A DNA stretch of 64,000 nucleotides, taken from contig NZ_FZOF01000007.1 of the NCBI RefSeq assembly GCF_900188405.1, positions 1-64,000 on the forward strand, given 5' to 3'. A model generated the notes under the pieces. It was not told where the DNA came from. It made no database searches and was given only the letters and a program-made list of their open reading frames with translations. A program made the translations under genes and the position numbers. The stretch comes from Actinacidiphila glaucinigra. GTDB taxonomy: Bacteria; Actinomycetota; Actinomycetes; Streptomycetales; Streptomycetaceae. Positions 44,658-53,023 of the stretch are shown here, in pieces; positions within the stretch are counted from its first letter, which is position 1, and each line of letters starts with the position of its first letter.

Positions 44658-45239
44658 TCAACCGCCGCCGGCGAAGCGGGCGTTCAACAGAGCGAGACGG
44701 CGCTCGTGCGCCTCCTCCGGCAGTCGGCCGCTGCGCATGAGGGTGACCAGGCCGTGCAGCCCGGCCCAGTAGGTCTCCGTGAGGAGGTCCGGCGCGCCGT
44801 CGGCGCCCGCCACCGGCTCCACGGCGCGCAGCAGTTCACCGAAGGCCTCGCGCAGGGCCGCCGGGGCTTCGGGCGTGGCGAAGGGCAGACCGACGTGGTG
44901 CGTGAACATCGCGTCGTAGAGGGCCGGCCGCCGTCGCGCGAACGCCGTGTACGCCCCGCCCACCGCGGCGAGGGTCTCCCGCGGCCCCGTCACCGCGGCG
45001 CGCGCCTCCCGCAGCCCGGCGGCCAGTTCCGCGAACCCCTCCACCGCCACGGCGGCCATGATGGCGTCCTTGCCCTTGAAGTGGCTGTAGAGGACGGGCT
45101 GGCTGTACTCGATCTCGGCGGCCAGCCGCCGTGTGGTGACCGCGTCCCAGCCCTCGGCCTCCGCCAGTTCCCGCGCGGCCGTGATGATCAGCTGCTCGCG
45201 CTCGGCTCGCTCGCGCTCCCGGCGCGTCCGGATCGTCAT
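44658..45239 (-). CDS. TetR/AcrR family transcriptional regulator
   Basis: A protein of 193 residues. Helix-turn-helix: I-I-T-A-A-R-E-L-A-E-A-E-G-W-D-A-V-T (residues 18-35) and Y-S-Q-P-V-L-Y-S-H-F-K-G-K-D. The C-terminal domain has H-H-V-G-L-P-F-A and W-A-G-L-H-G-L-V-T-L, as in the group with the WHG-type C-terminal domain. It is divergent from the DUF4267 gene, with two matching dyads between, which points to autoregulation and control of its neighbour. Confidence 0.9.
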   Translation of the reverse strand: MTIRTRRERERAEREQLIITAARELAEAEGWDAVTTRRLAAEIEYSQPVLYSHFKGKDAIMAAVAVEGFAELAAGLREARAAVTGPRETLAAVGGAYTAFARRRPALYDAMFTHHVGLPFATPEAPAALREAFGELLRAVEPVAGADGAPDLLTETYWAGLHGLVTLMRSGRLPEEAHERRLALLNARFAGGG

Positions 45240-45249
45240 GCGTGAAATT

Positions 45250-45312
45250 CTAGCACCGCTAGACCTTCTGTCGATGCTCTGCTAGCTTCGCTCTTGTCCC
45301 TAGCGCTGCTAG
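45250..45312. promoter_or_regulatory. Paired CTAGC-N3-GCTAG operators
   Basis: CTAGC-ACC-GCTAG (45250-45262) and CTAGC-GCT-GCTAG (45300-45312) lie in the divergent promoter, with a lone GCTAGC between them. CTAG is rare in such genomes, so the repetition is unlikely to be chance. Confidence 0.75.
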
Positions 45313-45327
45313 CAAGGAGATGTGGAC

Positions 45328-45696
45328 GTGACCACCACCGCGTACACCCTGGCCATCGTGCTCGACCTCCTGGTGCTCTTCATCGGAGCCCGGTTCCTGC
45401 TCCAGCCCCGCCCCGCGGCCGCCGCCTACGGCGTGCCCGCCGAGGGGGAGGGAGCCGGCGCCTACCTGGCCGTCAAGGGCCTGCGGGACGCCACCTTCGG
45501 GGTGATGGGCCTGGCCCTGCTCGCCTTCGCCGGTGCCCGCGCCGAGGCCTGGTTCATGCTGATCGTGGCGCTCGCCCCGCTCGGCGACACCCTGATAGTC
45601 CTGCGGCACGGCGGCACCAAGGCCGTCGCCTTCGGCATCCACTTCGCCACGGCGGTCGTCGTCCTCGTCAGCGCCGCCCTGCTCTTCGCCGTGTGA
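45328..45696 (+). CDS. DUF4267 family small membrane protein
   Basis: A protein of 122 residues with four predicted transmembrane helices and conserved G-A-R-F-L-L-Q-P-R-P-A-A-A-A-Y-G-V-P and V-K-G-L-R-D. The family has no known function and often lies beside TetR genes. GTG 45328 is eight bases after AAGGAG; GTG 45322 would be too close to it. It is the likely target of the divergent TetR protein. The cupin gene follows at 77 bp. Confidence 0.82.
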   Translation: MTTTAYTLAIVLDLLVLFIGARFLLQPRPAAAAYGVPAEGEGAGAYLAVKGLRDATFGVMGLALLAFAGARAEAWFMLIVALAPLGDTLIVLRHGGTKAVAFGIHFATAVVVLVSAALLFAV

Positions 45697-45772
45697 CCCG
45701 GCGGTTCCCGCAGCCCGTCAGAACCCCGCAAGGCCCCGCAAGACCCGAGATCGTCCGGACAAGGAGCCCGCA

Positions 45773-46264
45773 ATGTCATTGATCGTGCCCGACTTCGACG
45801 CCTCCGTGATCGTCCGCTCCACCGAGGCCGAGGTGATCGGCCGCGCCCCCACCACCGTCCGGCTGCTGGCCGACAGCAGCGCGACCGGCGGCGCGCTGTC
45901 CACCCAGCGCGTGACCCTGACGGGGGGCGCCGACGGCGCCCGGCCGCACCGGCACGACAGGTCGGCGGAGATGTTCTACATGCTGGACGGCGAGGCCCGG
46001 TTCCTGTCCGGGGACGAGGTCGTGACCGCCGGCGCCGGCGACCTGGTCGTCGTCCCGCCCGGGCGCCCCCACGCCTTCGCCGCGGCGCCCGGCTGCGACG
46101 CCGACATGCTCATCGTCATCACCCCGGGCGTCGAACGCTTCGAGTACTTCCGCCACTTGCAGCGCATCGCCCTGGGCGAGGTCACCCCGGAGAGCCTGCT
46201 GGAGGTGCAGGAGCGGTACGACACCTACTTCCTGCACAACGCGGCCTGGGACCGCCGTCGTTGA
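45773..46264 (+). CDS. Cupin domain protein
   Basis: A protein of 163 residues with one cupin barrel: P-H-R-H-D-R-S-A-E-M-F-Y-M-L-D-G-E-A (motif 1, metal-binding histidines and glutamate) and P-P-G-R-P-H-A-F (motif 2 histidine). A C-terminal helix region (H-L-Q-R-I-A-L-G) resembles quercetin-dioxygenase-like cupins. No substrate can be assigned. ATG 45773 follows AAGGAG. It may be co-transcribed with the DUF4267 gene under the TetR regulator. Confidence 0.88.
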   Translation: MSLIVPDFDASVIVRSTEAEVIGRAPTTVRLLADSSATGGALSTQRVTLTGGADGARPHRHDRSAEMFYMLDGEARFLSGDEVVTAGAGDLVVVPPGRPHAFAAAPGCDADMLIVITPGVERFEYFRHLQRIALGEVTPESLLEVQERYDTYFLHNAAWDRRR

Positions 46265-46773
46265 GCCGGGCCGCCGATGCGGCTCGGCACCGCGCGGGCC
46301 GGACCCCGCCGTGTCCCGCGCCGCAGCGTGGAGGCTGTGCCCGTCCGGGTGCCGGCCGCCGGTCCCGGGGAAGGGCGCCGCTGCCCGTTGCGGTTGCAGG
46401 TGATCATCGCGTCGGCGCTTGGTGCCGACGGACGGGTGCGGGTGTCCGGGCGAGCCGGGACAGACGACGTACTTCGCGTCCGGCACCCCTGAGCGGGAGG
46501 CGATGGAGACGCGTCACTCCGGGTGGGTGGCACGGCCGGCGCGGGGAGGCCGCGGCCCTCGCCCCCTCGCAGGGCATCGCCGTCCACCCGCTCCCGTGGT
46601 CCGAGGAGGCGCCCGCCGACCTCGCCGGGCGCGACCCGGCAGGCGGCTCCGATGCGTCAACTCCTCAGGGCGGCGGGCGACTTCGCCCGGCGGGCGGGGG
46701 CGGCCGACCCGGGGTTCCCCGGTGAGGGGCGAGTCCCCGGCGGTTGCGGCCGCAGGTCACCGCGAGTGTGCGG
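46265..46773. other. Gene-poor region of about 500 bp
   Basis: The open frames here are Arg/Gly/Pro rich and look like antisense or noncoding composition. One stretch (about 46556-46625, plus strand) reads A-L-A-P-S-Q-G-I-A-V-H-P-L-P-W and is protein-like, so a decayed gene is possible. I find no RNA gene, repeat or clear promoter. Confidence 0.35.
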
Positions 46774-48093
46774 GTGAAGTACCTTAAGGGGGGTCTGGTT
46801 TGGCTCGCGGGATCGAGGTCGTACGACGTGCTGGTGGCGGATCGGTATCGCTTGGACGCGCCCATCGGCCGCGGCGGCATGGGCGAGGTGTGGCGGGCGA
46901 CCGACGAGGTGCTGGGACGTCCCGTCGCGGTGAAGCTCCTGCTGGGCGACGGCTCGGACGCCTCCGCGGCCGCGCGCTTCCGGCTGGAGGCGCAGACGGC
47001 GGCGCGTCTGGGTCACCCGCACGTCGTGGCGGTCTTCGACTTCGGGGCCTGGGACGGGCGGTTCTTCCTCGTGATGGAACTGGTAGAGGGCGACAGCCTG
47101 GCCCAGTTGCTGGAGGCCGGCCACGTGCTGGGCGCCGAACACGTCGCGGTCGTCGCCGCGCAGGCCGCCGCGGGGCTGGCGGCCGCCCACCAGCAGGGCA
47201 TCGTCCACCGCGACATCAAGCCGGGCAACCTGATGCTCGACGCCGCCGGTTCGCTCAAGATCGGCGACTTCGGCATAGCCCGGTTCGTCGACGATCCGGC
47301 CGCCGCGCTCACCATGACCGGGCAGATCGTCGGTACCAGCCTCTACCTCGCCCCCGAACGGGCCCTGGGCCAGAACGCGGGGCCGGCCTCCGACGTCTAC
47401 GCCCTCGGGTGCGTCCTCTACCAACTGCTCACGGGCCGTACGCCGTTCCAGGGCGACAGCCCGACGGCCCTGCTGTACCAGCACATCGACAGCGCCCCCG
47501 TGCCGCCCTCGCAGCGGGGCGTCGACCTGCCCGCGGCCTTCGAGGGCTATCTGCTCGGGCTCCTGGCCAAGCAGCCCGAGGACCGGCCGACGGCCCGGGA
47601 CGTGGCCGACTGGTTCCGCACCGACGCCTGGCGCGCGCACCCCGTCCCCCCGCCCGCCACCGTCGCGCCGCGCGGCGCCGCGAACGCCACCCCGAACGAC
47701 GCCGGGACCAGGGCCGCCACCTCGGCGCTCGTGCGGCCGCCGGCGACGCGGTCCGCGCGCGGCACCCGGTCGGCGGCGCCCAGGCGGCGGGCGGCCCCGG
47801 CCCAGCGTCGCAGCCCCGGCGAGTTCATCCGCTACCGGCCGCGCGTCGCGAGCGCCATCGCCGGGGTGGTGGCCTTCGTGGTGGCCGTGATCCTCGGCAT
47901 GGTCTGGTTCTCACCGGAGAGCAGCTCCGCCAAGACCCCCACCGACGGTCCGGGCGCGAGCCCGACCCAAGGGGCCGGGTCCTCGCCCCAGGCCGTCACA
48001 CCGTCCGCGGACCGGGGTGACGACCAGGGCGACGGCGACGGCGAGGGCGACGGCGACGGCGAGGGCGACGACGACGCGCAGGACGAGGACTGA
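46774..48093 (+). CDS. Membrane-anchored Ser/Thr protein kinase
   Basis: A protein of about 439 residues. The Hanks-type kinase domain covers residues about 25-285: glycine loop G-R-G-G-M-G-E-V, lysine in V-A-V-K, catalytic loop H-R-D-I-K-P-G-N, and D-F-G. A Pro/Ala/Arg-rich juxtamembrane part leads to one transmembrane helix (A-G-V-V-A-F-V-V-A-V-I-L-G). The outer part is short: a Ser/Thr/Pro stretch and a tail of alternating Asp, Gly and Glu from a repeated 6-9 bp DNA unit (about 48015-48085). There is no PASTA sensor. The start is uncertain (GTG 46774, 46828 or 46834). Confidence 0.88.
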   Translation: MKYLKGGLVWLAGSRSYDVLVADRYRLDAPIGRGGMGEVWRATDEVLGRPVAVKLLLGDGSDASAAARFRLEAQTAARLGHPHVVAVFDFGAWDGRFFLVMELVEGDSLAQLLEAGHVLGAEHVAVVAAQAAAGLAAAHQQGIVHRDIKPGNLMLDAAGSLKIGDFGIARFVDDPAAALTMTGQIVGTSLYLAPERALGQNAGPASDVYALGCVLYQLLTGRTPFQGDSPTALLYQHIDSAPVPPSQRGVDLPAAFEGYLLGLLAKQPEDRPTARDVADWFRTDAWRAHPVPPPATVAPRGAANATPNDAGTRAATSALVRPPATRSARGTRSAAPRRRAAPAQRRSPGEFIRYRPRVASAIAGVVAFVVAVILGMVWFSPESSSAKTPTDGPGASPTQGAGSSPQAVTPSADRGDDQGDGDGEGDGDGEGDDDAQDED

Positions 48094-48103
48094 GCCGGGA
48101 CCG

Positions 48104-48946
48104 TCAGCCCACGTCGCCCGCGCCCGGTGCGACCGCGCCGACGGCGACCAGCCCGATGAGCAGCGCGCCGAGCAGCACGCGGTAGATCACGAACGGCGTG
48201 AAGCTGTGCGTGGAGACGTACCTGAGGAACCAGGCGATGGCCGCGTAGCCCACGGCGAAGGCGATCCCGGTGGCGAGCAGCGTCGGGCCCCAGGCGGGGG
48301 CGGTCTCGCCGCCGATCTTGAACAGCTCCAGGGTGCCGGACGCGAGCACCGCCGGGATGGCCAGCAGGAAGGAGTAGCGGGCGGCCGCCTCACGGCTGTA
48401 GCCGAGGAAGAGCCCCGCGCTGATCGTGCCGCCGGAGCGGGACACACCGGGGATGAGGGCGAGCGACTGGGCGAAGCCGTAGCCGAGGGCGTGCGGGAGC
48501 GTCAGCTCGCTGATGGGCTTGGCCTTGCGGATCGCCCGGGTGCGGTCGGCGACGGCGAGGACCAGTCCGAAGAGGATCAGCACGGTGCCGGTGATGCGCA
48601 GATCGCGCAGTGAGGTCTCGATGCTGTGCTGGAAGACGGCGCCGAGGACCGCGATGGGGATCGTCCCGACGATGACGAACCAGCCCATGCGGGCGTCGGG
48701 GTCCTTGCGCCGGTCGGGGACGAAGAGGGACGTCGTCCAGGCCTTGACGATCGAGACGATGTCGCGGCGGAAGTAGATCAGCACGGCCGTCTCGGTGCCC
48801 AGCTGCGTCACGGCGGTGAAGGCGGACCCCGGGTCCTTCCAGCCGGCCAGGGCGGAGAACACGCGCAGGTGGGCGCTGGAGGATACGGGCAGGAACTCGG
48901 TGAGCCCCTGCAGCAGGCCGAGGACGGCGGCTTCGAACCAGGACAT
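48104..48946 (-). CDS. uppP: Undecaprenyl-diphosphate phosphatase
   Basis: A membrane protein of 280 residues (BacA/UppP family) that recycles undecaprenyl diphosphate to the monophosphate carrier for cell-wall precursors. The two signature motifs are complete: [14 protein letters not shown] near residue 15 and P-G-V-S-R-S-G-G-T near 170. About eight transmembrane helices are predicted. ATG 48946 opens the conserved M-S-W-F-E-A. It is convergent with the kinase gene, 10 bp away. Confidence 0.95.
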   Translation of the reverse strand: MSWFEAAVLGLLQGLTEFLPVSSSAHLRVFSALAGWKDPGSAFTAVTQLGTETAVLIYFRRDIVSIVKAWTTSLFVPDRRKDPDARMGWFVIVGTIPIAVLGAVFQHSIETSLRDLRITGTVLILFGLVLAVADRTRAIRKAKPISELTLPHALGYGFAQSLALIPGVSRSGGTISAGLFLGYSREAAARYSFLLAIPAVLASGTLELFKIGGETAPAWGPTLLATGIAFAVGYAAIAWFLRYVSTHSFTPFVIYRVLLGALLIGLVAVGAVAPGAGDVG

Positions 48947-49495
48947 CGGGGGGTGACTCCACGGATGGTCGGGACGGCACGGCCCGGCGGCGGAGCCGCC
49001 CGGGGGACGTGCGCGACATGAGGTCGGACGATGGCGGTGGCCGGACGGACGGGGTGCGGCCCCGGTGGAGCGGGCCGCGGTGAGCGGGCCGTGCCGCCGG
49101 CCGCGGCACGGCCCGCCGGAAGGCCGGGAGGCGAGCGGGTCAGGATTCCCTGTCGTCCGCCCGTGGCCGTTTGAACACCATTGCGGCGTTCGCTCCTTCA
49201 CCTGGGGTTCCGTCGGCCCCCTGCGGGCCACCCGCAAGAACTACCGCGTCAGGTAAAGAAGTTCCCAAGACACTCGCATGGCCGAGCGGGTTTCGTCCGA
49301 TCGCGGGGCCCGCCGGGGCCACGGCAGAAGGCCCGTCTCCATTGACGACCGCCTTTGCGCTTCCTTTACCATGGGTGAAACCTGCCGTACCGAGCACGAA
49401 GAAGGAGCCGCGGTTCCCGCGATGGACCATCCCCCGAGTACCGACCGTGTCATCCCCCGAGAGGCCCGCCGAGGCGTGGGAACGGGGGTGACACG
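48947..49495. other. Long leader/intergenic region before the CNNM gene pair
   Basis: About 550 bp between divergent genes. The right half has lower GC. An open frame ending TGA at 49499 overlaps the next start (GTGA); its last 42 codons begin at ATG 49371. I see no match to a known riboswitch, though the genes downstream are of the type linked to magnesium or metal export. Confidence 0.4.
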
Positions 49496-50797
49496 GTGAC
49501 CGAAGTCCTGCTCCTCCTGCTGGCCCTGCTGCTGACCCTGGCCTGCGCGGTGTTCGTCGCGGCGGAGTTCTCCCTGACCACGGTGGAGCGCGGCGAGCTG
49601 GAACGTTCCGCCGCCGCCGGTGAGCGCGGCGCGGACGGCGCCCTCAAGGCCGTGCGGCGGCTGACCCTGCAGCTGTCCGGCGCGCAGCTGGGCATCACGG
49701 TGACCTCGCTGGTCATCGGCATGCTCGCCGAGCCGTCCCTGTCGGTTCTGCTGAGCGGCCCGATCGAGGCCGTCGGCCTGCCCGAGGGGGCCGCGTCCAT
49801 GACCGGGACCGTCCTGGGCGTCGTCGTCTCGACCGTGGTGCTGATGGTGATCGGCGAGCTGGTGCCCAAGAACTGGGCGATCTCCAGCCCGCTGGCCGTC
49901 GCCAAGGTGGTGGCCGGGCCGCAGCGCGGCTTCACGGCGGCCTTCTCGCCGTTGATCAACCACCTCAACGACACCGCGAACCGCCTGGTGCGCCGCTTCG
50001 GCCTGGAACCGGCCGAGGAACTGGCCTCCGCCCGCACCCCGGACGAGCTGCGGGCCCTGGCCCGCCACTCCGCCGCCGAGGGCGTGCTCGAACCGGACTC
50101 CGCCGAGCTCTTCGTCCGCACCCTCCACCTGAGCGAGCTGACCGCGGAGAACGTCATGACCCCGCGCGTGGACGTACGGGCCCTGGAGGCCCACGCGACC
50201 GCCGCCGACGCCGCTGCCCTGTCGCTGTCCACGGGCCTGTCCCGCTTCCCGGTCTACCGGGACAGCCTCGACGAGGTCATCGGCACCGTCCACATCCGCG
50301 ACGTGCTGGCTCTCCCGGCCGGCGAGCGCGCCGGCACACCCGTCGGGGCGCTGGCCACCGCCCCGCTGCTCGTCCCCGACAGCCTGCCGGTGAACCGGCT
50401 GCTGGAGCGGATGCGCAGCCGCCGCACCATGGCCGTCGTCATCGACGAGTACGGCGGCACCGCCGGTGTCGTCACCGTCGAGGACGTCGTGGAGGAGGTC
50501 GTCGGCGACGTGCGCGACGAGCACGACCCCCAGCAGCGGCCCGACCTCGCCCCGGCGGGCGACGGGTCCTGGGAGGCCGACGGCAACATCCGCATGGACC
50601 AGCTCGCCGGCATCGGCCTGACCGCGTCCGACGGGCCGTACGAGACCGTCGCCGGCCTGCTGGCCGCCACCCTCGGCCGGATCCCCGCCCGGGGCGACGC
50701 CGCGGAGGTCGGCGGCTGGCGCTTCACCGTGCTCAGCGTCGACCACCACGTGGCCGAGCGGGTCCGTGTCGCACGTATTGCGGAGGACGTCCGATGA
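49496..50797 (+). CDS. CNNM/CorC family membrane protein (hemolysin-like), first copy
   Basis: A protein of 433 residues. N-terminal DUF21/CNNM transmembrane domain (residues 1-180; L-G-I-T-V-T-S-L-V-I-G and G-E-L-V-P-K-N-W), two CBS domains (about 205-340; M-T-P-R-V-D-V, D-E-Y-G-G-T-A-G-V-V-T), and a C-terminal CorC/HlyC domain (about 350-425). Members are implicated in magnesium or cobalt efflux; direct hemolysin activity is not expected. GTG 49496 opens a good transmembrane start. It overlaps the next gene by 4 nt (ATGA). Confidence 0.92.
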   Translation: MTEVLLLLLALLLTLACAVFVAAEFSLTTVERGELERSAAAGERGADGALKAVRRLTLQLSGAQLGITVTSLVIGMLAEPSLSVLLSGPIEAVGLPEGAASMTGTVLGVVVSTVVLMVIGELVPKNWAISSPLAVAKVVAGPQRGFTAAFSPLINHLNDTANRLVRRFGLEPAEELASARTPDELRALARHSAAEGVLEPDSAELFVRTLHLSELTAENVMTPRVDVRALEAHATAADAAALSLSTGLSRFPVYRDSLDEVIGTVHIRDVLALPAGERAGTPVGALATAPLLVPDSLPVNRLLERMRSRRTMAVVIDEYGGTAGVVTVEDVVEEVVGDVRDEHDPQQRPDLAPAGDGSWEADGNIRMDQLAGIGLTASDGPYETVAGLLAATLGRIPARGDAAEVGGWRFTVLSVDHHVAERVRVARIAEDVR

Positions 50798-51825
50798 CCG
50801 CGCTGCAGCTCGCCGTCGGCGCCCTCACGCTGCTGACGAACGCCTTCTTCGTGGGCGGCGAATTCGCCCTGATCTCCGTGCGGCGCAGCCAGATCGAGCC
50901 GCGCGCGCAAGGAGGCGACAAGCGCGCCCGCACGGTGCTGTGGGGCCTGGAGCACCTGTCCGCCCTGCTGGCCACCGCACAGCTGGGCATCACCGTCTCC
51001 TCGCTGGTGCTGGGCGCGGTCGCCGAACCCGCCATCGCGCACCTGCTGGAGCCGGGCTTCGAGGCCGCGCACGTCCCGCACGCGCTGGTGCACCCGATCT
51101 CGTTCGTGATCGCCCTGACGGTGGCCACCTACCTGCACATGCTGGTCGGCGAGATGGTGCCCAAGAACATCGCGCTCGCCGCGCCCGAACGCTCCGCGCT
51201 GCTGCTCGGCCCGCCGCTGGTGGCCGTCACCCGCACGCTGCGGCCGGTGGTCTTCGGCGTCAACGCCTTCGCCAACGCCCTGCTGCGGCTGCTGCGCGTC
51301 GAACCGAAGAACGAGGTCGCGGCGGTCTTCACCGACGACGAACTGGCCCGGCTGGTCCAGGACTCCAGCGCCGCCGGCCTGCTCGACGCCTCCGGTGGCG
51401 AGCGCCTGCGGGACGCCCTGGAACTGGGCAGCCGTCCGGTGGGGGAGATCCTCGTTCCGGTCGGCCGCATGGTCACCGTCGGCGAGCGGGTCACCCCGGA
51501 CGAACTGGAGCGGACCGCCACCGCCTCCGGCTACTCGCGCCTGCCGGTCACCAGCGCCTACGGCGGCGTCCTGGGATTCCTCCACATCAAGGACACCCTC
51601 GGCGTCGCCGAACGCGACCGCCCCTTCCCCCGGAGCTCCTTCCACCCCGTCATCCGGCTGCGCCCCACCACCCCGCTGGACGACACCCTCACCGCCCTTC
51701 GGGCCGCGGGCACGCACCTGGCCGCGGTCACCGGCGACGACGGCACGCTGCTCGGCTACGTCACCATGGAGGACGTCCTCGAGGAACTCGTCGGCCCCGC
51801 CATGGCGGTCGGGGAGGCGGCCTGA
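50794..51825 (+). CDS. CNNM family membrane protein, second copy without CorC domain
   Basis: A protein of 343 residues: a CNNM transmembrane domain (residues 1-180; L-G-I-T-V-S-S-L-V-L-G, G-E-M-V-P-K-N) and two CBS domains (about 205-340). It lacks the C-terminal CorC/HlyC domain of the first copy. The 4-nt overlap implies translational coupling and probably a hetero-oligomer of the two products. ATG 50794 is clear. Confidence 0.92.
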   Translation: MTALQLAVGALTLLTNAFFVGGEFALISVRRSQIEPRAQGGDKRARTVLWGLEHLSALLATAQLGITVSSLVLGAVAEPAIAHLLEPGFEAAHVPHALVHPISFVIALTVATYLHMLVGEMVPKNIALAAPERSALLLGPPLVAVTRTLRPVVFGVNAFANALLRLLRVEPKNEVAAVFTDDELARLVQDSSAAGLLDASGGERLRDALELGSRPVGEILVPVGRMVTVGERVTPDELERTATASGYSRLPVTSAYGGVLGFLHIKDTLGVAERDRPFPRSSFHPVIRLRPTTPLDDTLTALRAAGTHLAAVTGDDGTLLGYVTMEDVLEELVGPAMAVGEAA

Positions 51826-51829
51826 GGCG

Positions 51830-52201
51830 TCAGCCGGCGGGACCTCCCGCGGGCGGCGCGGCGATCTCCTTCGGCTCGTACGGGGTCGCCGGAGGTTCCG
51901 GGCCGGAGTACCGCCGGCCCGGACACCGCAGGTCCGGGCCGGTGTTCCCGTCCTTGCCCGCATCCTCGGCCGTGTCCGCGCCCTTGGCGCCGGACCGCGC
52001 CGGGACGGAGGTGTAGCCCAGGCCGTCGCGCGCGTCCTGGCAGGCGAGGTGGTCTCCGCAACCGCACGCCGGCTCCGGCACGTTCAGCCCCTGCCGCCGG
52101 GCATTGCGCCGCCCGGCCGCGGCCTTGCGCAGCCGGTCGTACGCGCCTCCGGCGGCACAGCCGCTCGCGAGGATGACCGGTGCGATCTCGAATCCCGTCA
52201 G
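51830..52201 (-). CDS. Protein of unknown function without a normal start codon
   Basis: The reading frame is convincing from about 52201: L-T-G-F-E-I-A-P-V-I-L-A-S-G-C-A-A-G-G-A-Y-D-R (a membrane-like N-terminus), R-R-Q-G-L-N-V, then P-E-P-A-C-G-C-G-D-H-L-A-C-Q-D. Yet no ATG, GTG or TTG lies between the TatA stop (52229) in the same frame and GTG 52081, which would remove the first third. A CTG at 52201 or a lost 5' base are the options. The product would be 123 residues with a Pro-rich tail. Its stop nearly touches the CNNM stop. Confidence 0.5.
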   Translation of the reverse strand: MTGFEIAPVILASGCAAGGAYDRLRKAAAGRRNARRQGLNVPEPACGCGDHLACQDARDGLGYTSVPARSGAKGADTAEDAGKDGNTGPDLRCPGRRYSGPEPPATPYEPKEIAAPPAGGPAG

Positions 52202-52228
52202 GGCCTCGGCCGAGGGGCCGGGGAGGGC

Positions 52229-52468
52229 TCAGCGGCCGGTGCCGTCCGCCTCGTCGGTCCTGCGGATCACGTCCCCGGGCGCCGCCCGGATGACCTGCGG
52301 GGCGGGCCGTTCGGCGGCCGGGTCGGCGTCCGCCTTCATGGCCGCGGCCTCGCTCTTGAGGATCCGGGTGGCCTTCCCGGCGGAGCGGACGAGGTCGGGG
52401 AGCTTCCTGATGCCGATCAGGACGACGACCACGATGAGCAGCAGGGCGAGTTCGCTGAGGCCGAACAT
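52229..52468 (-). CDS. tatA: Twin-arginine translocase subunit TatA/E family
   Basis: A protein of 79 residues: M-F-G-L-S-E-L-A-L-L-L-I-V-V-V-V-L-I-G, one membrane helix, then the hinge and amphipathic helix I-R-K-L-P-D-L-V-R-S-A-G-K-A, then a charged tail. The usual F-G hinge is replaced by G-I. TatA forms the pore for folded proteins. Streptomycetes normally keep the main tatA with tatC elsewhere, so this is an extra copy. ATG 52468 follows GGAGGGAACC. Divergent from blaI, with a BlaI-type operator between. Confidence 0.88.
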   Translation of the reverse strand: MFGLSELALLLIVVVVLIGIRKLPDLVRSAGKATRILKSEAAAMKADADPAAERPAPQVIRAAPGDVIRRTDEADGTGR

Positions 52469-52529
52469 CGGGCGGTTCCCTCCGGCTGGACGGGGCGCCG
52501 GTGCGCCCGTGGTGACGACCCTGTGGAAA

Positions 52530-52543
52530 CTACAGCACTGTAG
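52530..52543. promoter_or_regulatory. BlaI-type operator, tatA/blaI divergent promoter
   Basis: CTACA-GCAC-TGTAG matches the TACA-N4-TGTA dyad bound by BlaI/MecI proteins. It lies 62 bp before tatA and about 90 bp before the blaI gene. Confidence 0.8.
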
Positions 52544-52631
52544 TAGGTGTGGGCCAGGGCGCACGGCCGCCGCTGGCTACGATGAACCGCCCCGGCCGCG
52601 GCGGATGCCGTGGCCGGCCGGAAGAGACGGG

Positions 52632-53015
52632 GTGAGGGACCGGGTGCACGGCAGGCGGCGAGGTCAGGGCGAGTTGGAGGCCGAGGTGCTGGCGGCGCTG
52701 CGCGCGGCGCCGGGACCGGCGAGTGCGGCATGGGTGCAGGAGGAACTGGGCTGCGCCCTCGCCTACACCACGGTGGTGACCATCCTGACGCGGCTGCTGG
52801 CCAAGGGCGCCGTGACACGGGAGCGGGCCGGCCGCTCGTTCGTGTGGACGCCGACCGCCGACCAGGCGGACCTGGCGGCGCTGCGCATGCGCAAGGTGCT
52901 GGACGGGGAGCAGGACCGGCAGGCGGTGCTGGCCAGCTTCGTGACCGGCCTGCTGCCGCAGGACGAGCGGATGCTGCGGGAACTGCTGGACCAGGCCGGG
53001 GAAGCCGAGGAGTAG
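52632..53015 (+). CDS. BlaI/MecI/CopY family transcriptional repressor
   Basis: A protein of about 127 residues. The winged helix is in G-E-L-E-A-E-V-L-A-A-L and T-T-V-V-T-I-L-T-R-L-L-A-K-G-A-V; the C-terminal helices L-A-S-F-V-T-G-L and D-E-R-M-L-R-E-L-L mediate dimerisation and hold the site cut in classical BlaI. It forms a pair with the M56 peptidase 8 bp on, as BlaI does with BlaR1. Streptomyces relatives respond to redox or cell-wall stress. The start is GTG 52632 or 52644. Confidence 0.9.
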   Translation: MRDRVHGRRRGQGELEAEVLAALRAAPGPASAAWVQEELGCALAYTTVVTILTRLLAKGAVTRERAGRSFVWTPTADQADLAALRMRKVLDGEQDRQAVLASFVTGLLPQDERMLRELLDQAGEAEE

Positions 53016-53023
53016 CGCCGGAC

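Noticed and set aside
46265-46725. An open frame before the protein kinase gene
   Set aside because: Mostly Arg/Gly/Pro with no start signal; only about 20 codons look protein-like.
48947-49495. A metal riboswitch before the CNNM genes
   Set aside because: I could not match the leader to M-box, yybP-ykoY or NiCo elements; a covariance-model search would be needed to change this.
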